A stretch of DNA of 56,484 nucleotides from Lachnospiraceae bacterium UBA3273. GTDB taxonomy: Bacteria > Bacillota > Clostridia > Lachnospirales > Lachnospiraceae. The DNA lies in contig DEUB01000062.1 in assembly GCA_002362385.1 (NCBI GenBank), forward strand, positions 1 to 56,484. The letters run 5' to 3'. This document shows, piece after piece, positions 53,149-56,484 of this stretch. The notes beneath the pieces were generated by a model, which worked only from the letters and a program-made list of their open reading frames with translations, searched no databases and was not told where the DNA came from. The number at the start of each line of letters is the position of its first letter. Within the stretch, counting starts at the first letter, position 1. The position numbers were made by a program, and so were the translations under genes.

Positions 53149-53955
53149 ATGGAATTTATTAGAGTAAACGATCATATGATCAAGTGCCTGATCAGTGAAG
53201 AGGACATGGATCAGTATGATATATCAATTGAAGATTTCTTTTCAAGATCAGAGAATGCCATGGAATTTCTTCATGAAATCGTAAAACAGGCGGAGCTGGC
53301 AGTGGATTACAGACCGGAAGGACCTCTGACCTCTCTTCAGATTGCGCCAATCCCCGATAAGGGTATTGCGATATTTTTGACGGAAAAGCCCCAGATCGAT
53401 CTAAAGACGATCTTACAAAGCCTGAAAAAGGGAGCGGGAATTGAGATCCCTGACGACATCATGGATAAGGTGGAAAAGAGCACACCAAAAGAGCAGGCGG
53501 AATTCTTCGGAAGATTTATGGAGAACGTACATAAAGAAGTGGAGAAGAATATGGCTCAGGGCAATTCCGTAGAGCCTAAGGCGGAAGGCGCAAAGGAGAT
53601 CCAAAAGGGAAAAAACAGGGAAAAGGACCTGCGGCATTCTTTGCAGACACCGAGTAATTTAGAACGGAAGATTTTTGCCTTTGATAACGTAACGGATGTA
53701 CTGCGCTATGCCGAGGTCGTGGAGATGCCCGGGGATGTGGGCAGCAGTCTTTATAAGGACTGCGATCACGGTACCTATTATATGATCGTAGAGAGACGGA
53801 ATGTGTCTGTGGAGACTTTGGCAGGCGTTTATCTTACCGCCTATGAGTACGGGCATTTTGTTTCTGAAAAGGAAGAGCACATTCATTTTATCAAGGAACA
53901 TTGCGAATGCGTGATCAAAAGGAATGCGATCCAGAAAATAAAATCCGGAAAGTAG
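53149..53955 (+). CDS. mecA: adaptor protein MecA-like
   Basis: A 268-residue protein. MEFIRVNDHMIKCLISEEDM is the typical MecA start, with a Lys/Glu-rich middle linker (about residues 130-170) and a C-terminal adaptor domain (IFAFDNVTDVLRYAEVV; YYMIVERRNVSVETLAGVYL; EYGHFVSEKEEHIHFIKEHC). MecA brings substrates such as ComK to ClpC-ClpP in Bacillus. The family match is good; the targets here are unknown. It begins a few bases after argS. Confidence 0.9.
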   Translation: MEFIRVNDHMIKCLISEEDMDQYDISIEDFFSRSENAMEFLHEIVKQAELAVDYRPEGPLTSLQIAPIPDKGIAIFLTEKPQIDLKTILQSLKKGAGIEIPDDIMDKVEKSTPKEQAEFFGRFMENVHKEVEKNMAQGNSVEPKAEGAKEIQKGKNREKDLRHSLQTPSNLERKIFAFDNVTDVLRYAEVVEMPGDVGSSLYKDCDHGTYYMIVERRNVSVETLAGVYLTAYEYGHFVSEKEEHIHFIKEHCECVIKRNAIQKIKSGK

Positions 53956-53973
53956 TAAAGGGAGAGTGTTTTT

Positions 53974-54474
53974 GTGCATAATGAATTGACCCAAAAAGAT
54001 ATTGATAAAATGAAGGAAGAGATCGAGTACCGAAAGGTAACGGTCAGAAAGGAACTTTTAGAGCATGTAAAGGAAGCGCGTGCCCACGGGGACTTAAGCG
54101 AAAACTTTGAATATCATGCGGCAAAAAAAGAGAAGAATAAAAATGAAAGCCGTATCCGTTTTTTAGAGAGGATGATAAAAACGGCAGTGGTGGTTTCTGA
54201 CGAGTCCGCAGAGGATGAGGTAGGGATCAACAATACGGTAACGGTAGAGTTTGCCGACGATCATTCGGAAGAGGTTTACCGCATTGTGACCACAGTAAGA
54301 GGAAATTCCTTAAAGGGCCTTATCAGCAATGAATCTCCCATGGGAAAGGCGCTGTTAGGGCATAAAGCGGGAGAGCGGGTTACCGTGACGGTCAACGATA
54401 AGGTCAGTTATGATGTCATCATTAAGAATATTGAGAATACGGAAGATGACGATGTGGAATTAAATAAGTTTTAG
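53974..54474 (+). CDS. greA: transcription elongation factor GreA
   Basis: A 166-residue protein. The start is GTG 53,974 with AGGGAG upstream; no better in-frame ATG exists. The N-terminal coiled coil shows HGDLSENFEYHAAKKEKN, the tip that reaches into the RNA polymerase active site, and the C-terminal FKBP-like domain shows ISNESPMGKALLGHKAGERV. GreA rescues backtracked RNA polymerase by stimulating transcript cleavage. Last gene of the operon, followed by a terminator. Confidence 0.96.
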   Translation: MHNELTQKDIDKMKEEIEYRKVTVRKELLEHVKEARAHGDLSENFEYHAAKKEKNKNESRIRFLERMIKTAVVVSDESAEDEVGINNTVTVEFADDHSEEVYRIVTTVRGNSLKGLISNESPMGKALLGHKAGERVTVTVNDKVSYDVIIKNIENTEDDDVELNKF

Positions 54475-54480
54475 CAGGAT

Positions 54481-54508
54481 AAGGGGCAGGTTTGAGAATC
54501 TGTTCCTT
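54481..54508 (+). terminator. terminator after greA
   Basis: AAGGGGCAG (54,481-54,489) pairs with CTGTTCCTT (54,500-54,508, two G-T pairs), followed by TGTTTGTTTTG. It also faces the converging GNAT gene. Confidence 0.75.
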
Positions 54509-54558
54509 TGTTTGTTTTGTTGGATGATTTTCTTTTGTGCCGTACTTCGCGGGAAGAG

Positions 54559-55641
54559 TCAGACGATTTCATTTATGAAACCTTTATGTGTGGAGAGATA
54601 GTTTACATAATCTATACTCGAAGGCAGAGAGAAAAACCTGTCATCCGAAAAAGGTGTGGGACCAATGTCAGAAAGGGATGCGGCAAATGTAGAAAAGGGA
54701 GCAGACCTGGATTCGTCGCCGACACCGTCCGGTAAGCCGGTAAGGGACATAGGAGCAGGAGATACCATGGGTAAAGGGAGGAGATTCTTAGCCATAATGA
54801 TAGGCTCGCAGTCAGGAAGAACGGCAGGGAAAAGGTTTACATAATTTTTAGAACAAATGAACGAACGAAGCTTTTCGGAAAAAAGCAGTTCCTGGATAAA
54901 AGGGCGTTTTTCTTCTTCTGTATATAGAAAATAACCCTCCAGGCGGTCATGAAGGAAAAAGGCATAAATGCAGCCGTTCTGGGAATACAGCTCTAAAAGC
55001 AGCGTGCCATAGTAAGCGGGAGTCCTTGTCAGATAGTAATCGTATTTGGCGGATAAGATTTTCGCGGCAAAATCCGAAAGAGCGGACAGTATTTGGTAAG
55101 AAGCCTCTCTTTCGATACGTTTTAAATGTATACAGGCATCAGAAAATTGACTTATGTAAACTTCTTTGTCTTTTAGAACTTCGGGAATGCCGTATTGGGG
55201 GCGCGCGTATACATAGGAAAAGTCGAAGGGCTTATAAATGGCAGGATCAGCGGGCATTAAAAAAACGAAAGGGCACCCATGCAGGGCTGCATAGTTAAAA
55301 GCTTTCTTCAAAAGAGTTGACATAAGTCCTCTATGGCGGTAGGAGTCTTTGGTTGCCACTCCTACGATATAGAAGGTCGGAACGTTTGTATTCCGGATGG
55401 TCATATCATAAGGCGTTAGGTGGACCATGGAAACGATTTGTCCCGTGGATAGATGACGGCAGACAAACGTTGTATTGGAAGGGGCTTTTTGTGCAAAATA
55501 GTAGTCCGTGAACGCCCTGCTGTCTTCGAAAAATACTTCTTCCCAGAGCGGACGGGTATCTAGTACCTTTTCGCCCTGCAAACATTCGATCCGGTATGGA
55601 TCAGATCCTTTGTTTATTATCATGTCTGTAAAAAATTGCAT
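54559..55641 (-). CDS. GNAT acetyltransferase (Eis-like)
   Basis: A 360-residue protein. The N-terminal GNAT domain has IVGVATKDSYRHRGLMSTLL, the acetyl-CoA-binding motif A, preceded by VSMVHLTPYDM and followed by GCPFVFLMPADPAIYKPFDF. This long layout resembles Eis-type N-acetyltransferases. The C-terminal quarter is Ser/Pro-rich and poorly conserved-looking. The substrate is unknown. Its start lies 19 bases from the ispF stop, so the two genes share an operon. Confidence 0.85.
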   Translation of the reverse strand: MQFFTDMIINKGSDPYRIECLQGEKVLDTRPLWEEVFFEDSRAFTDYYFAQKAPSNTTFVCRHLSTGQIVSMVHLTPYDMTIRNTNVPTFYIVGVATKDSYRHRGLMSTLLKKAFNYAALHGCPFVFLMPADPAIYKPFDFSYVYARPQYGIPEVLKDKEVYISQFSDACIHLKRIEREASYQILSALSDFAAKILSAKYDYYLTRTPAYYGTLLLELYSQNGCIYAFFLHDRLEGYFLYTEEEKRPFIQELLFSEKLRSFICSKNYVNLFPAVLPDCEPIIMAKNLLPLPMVSPAPMSLTGLPDGVGDESRSAPFSTFAASLSDIGPTPFSDDRFFSLPSSIDYVNYLSTHKGFINEIV

Positions 55642-55660
55642 AGGTACAGCCCGCCTTTTG

Positions 55661-56227
55661 CTATGGATTTTGTTTGGGGCATCCCTGGCAGGAGCCGCAT
55701 TGTCCGGATATGACCTCTTCTTGTGTTATGTCAACCTGCATATCCATCAGGCTGGACGGCGTAGCCAGCATACAGACAGCCTGGGAGGAGATGCCTTCCC
55801 CCTGACCTGTAAAGCCTAAACCTTCTTCGGTAGTTGCTTTTACATTGACCTGGCTGGTTTCGATCCCCAGCGCATCCGCAATATTTTTTTGCATCTCATC
55901 AATATAAGGGCGCATTTTGGGAGCCTGGGCGATTATGGTGGCATCGATATTTTCAATAAGGAAGCAGTGCTCTTCTAAGAGACTGCCTACTTTTTGAAGG
56001 AGCTTTATGCTGGAAATGCCTTTATACTGCGGGTCGGTATCGGGAAAATGTTTCCCGATGTCGCCAAGGGCGGCGGCGCCTAAAAGGGCATCCATAACGG
56101 CATGAAGTAGCACATCCGCATCCGAGTGGCCAAGCAGCCCTTTTTCATAAGGGATGGTCACGCCTCCTATGATAAGTTCCCTGTTTTCTACTAATTTATG
56201 AACATCATATCCCATTCCTATCCGCAT
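55661..56227 (-). CDS. ispF: 2-C-methyl-D-erythritol 2,4-cyclodiphosphate synthase
   Basis: A 188-residue protein. MRIGMGYDVHKLVENRELII has the metal ligands Asp8 and His10; GHSDADVLLHAVMDALLGAA adds His42; KATTEEGLGFTGQGEGIS is the CDP-site loop. It forms the cyclic diphosphate of the MEP isoprenoid pathway. Usual length is about 157 residues; this copy has a C-terminal extension of about 30 residues with a Cys cluster (GQCGSCQGCPKQNP) that is not part of the known enzyme. Confidence 0.95.
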   Translation of the reverse strand: MRIGMGYDVHKLVENRELIIGGVTIPYEKGLLGHSDADVLLHAVMDALLGAAALGDIGKHFPDTDPQYKGISSIKLLQKVGSLLEEHCFLIENIDATIIAQAPKMRPYIDEMQKNIADALGIETSQVNVKATTEEGLGFTGQGEGISSQAVCMLATPSSLMDMQVDITQEEVISGQCGSCQGCPKQNP

Positions 56228-56325
56228 AATGTGAAATCCTCGTCTTTCTGTTTTATTCCTAATATATTATACCTTAAGAGGGGAGTTCCTAACAGGATTT
56301 TTTAAAAGATTTTGTAAGAAAAAAC

Positions 56326-56355
56326 TTGACAAGCCTACCTGAATCATTATATACT
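56326..56355 (+). promoter_or_regulatory. promoter of tRNA-Val
   Basis: TTGACA (56,326-56,331), 18-base spacer, TATACT (56,350-56,355); the tRNA follows 35 bases later. The rest of 56,228-56,325 shows no other element. Confidence 0.85.
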
Positions 56356-56389
56356 AGCAAAGCGGGTTGCGAAAGCGGCTTTCAAAAAT

Positions 56390-56462
56390 GGGATCTTAGC
56401 TCAGCTGGGAGAGCATCTGCCTTACAAGCAGAGGGTCGGCGATTCGAATCCGTCAACGCCCA
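56390..56462 (+). tRNA. tRNA-Val (anticodon TAC), with mismatched acceptor and T stems
   Basis: The D arm (GCTC/GAGC), anticodon arm TCTGC-CTTACAA-GCAGA and T loop TTCGAAT are normal; the anticodon TAC reads Val. The acceptor does not pair: 5' GGGATCT against 3' AACGCCC leaves three consecutive mismatches (pairs 4-6), and the T stem has A-C at pair 53-61. The two halves look as if they come from two tRNA genes. It may be non-functional or a chimera. The real gene end and any next tRNA lie at the window edge. Confidence 0.7.
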
Positions 56463-56484
56463 CTGGAAATTTTGTTCGAAAGTG

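Noticed and set aside
1..56484. CRISPR array
   Set aside because: The only regular repeats are the 36-bp coding repeats at 37,935-38,330, which have no spacers and keep frame.

Overview
The window reads as a low-to-moderate GC Clostridia chromosome, most likely Lachnospiraceae. The evidence is the gene set (MecA, QueH, IspF, MoxR/DUF58/transglutaminase operon, HtpG with long acidic inserts), strong AGGAGG-type ribosome binding sites and sigma-A promoters. It has two halves. About 240-30,710 is an accessory element next to a tRNA-Trp gene. About 30,840-56,484 is ordinary chromosome ending in a tRNA-Val gene. No integrase, recombinase, terminase, portal, major capsid or replication initiator was recognised in the element, and no copy of the tRNA-Trp 3' end was found at its right side. 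The sequence left of the tRNA is outside the window. || Layout of the element, in its main transcription direction (right to left). (1) A control region: a sigma-like/DUF262 fusion gene on the plus strand (28,963-30,708) whose promoter carries a LexA-type SOS box between -35 and -10, with a second SOS box beside it. Facing the other way are two small unknown genes, an 877-residue two-barrel RNA polymerase of the YonO/RdRP superfamily with the catalytic motif DFDGD, and a zinc-ribbon protein. (2) A membrane and coat block (19,531-24,669) that looks like the morphogenesis block of a filamentous phage in canonical order: small coat-type proteins, a pVIII-like major coat protein, a pIII-like secreted minor coat protein, a pVI-like protein and a Zot/pI assembly ATPase. 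Around it are five paralogous one-pass membrane miniproteins. A decayed second copy of the zot 3' end, followed by the same terminator and the same conserved promoter-like box, shows that part of this block was duplicated in tandem. (3) A siphovirus-like tail and lysis block (281-19,427): unknown 246-residue protein, tail-tube-like protein, small zinc protein, a cysteine desulfurase, endolysin, holin-like protein, coiled-coil membrane protein, tape measure (interrupted), Dit, Tal with an S74-type C-terminus, BppU-like baseplate protein and several tail fibres. || The most interesting reading is an SOS-induced element that carries its own RNA polymerase and sigma-like factor and drives two different virion-type structures, a filamentous-phage envelope machine and a headless tail with lysis genes. 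It could be an F-type tailocin with a dedicated transcription system and an inserted filamentous prophage, a degraded composite prophage, or a new kind of element. The sequence alone does not decide. || The tape measure gene is split by about 380 bases of structured, apparently non-coding DNA, and the downstream part has no ribosome binding site. Either the insert is spliced or the tail is dead. || The chromosomal half holds an FAD oxidoreductase and PrsA-like foldase pair; htpG behind a CIRCE operator; an AraR-type regulator with a VanZ protein; a 36-bp-repeat acidic protein with a TetR regulator; a divergent MoxR-DUF58-transglutaminase operon; carAB; an operon of EAL phosphodiesterase, queH, argS, mecA and greA; then a GNAT acetyltransferase and ispF on the other strand. 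The tRNA-Val at the right edge has mismatched acceptor and T stems.
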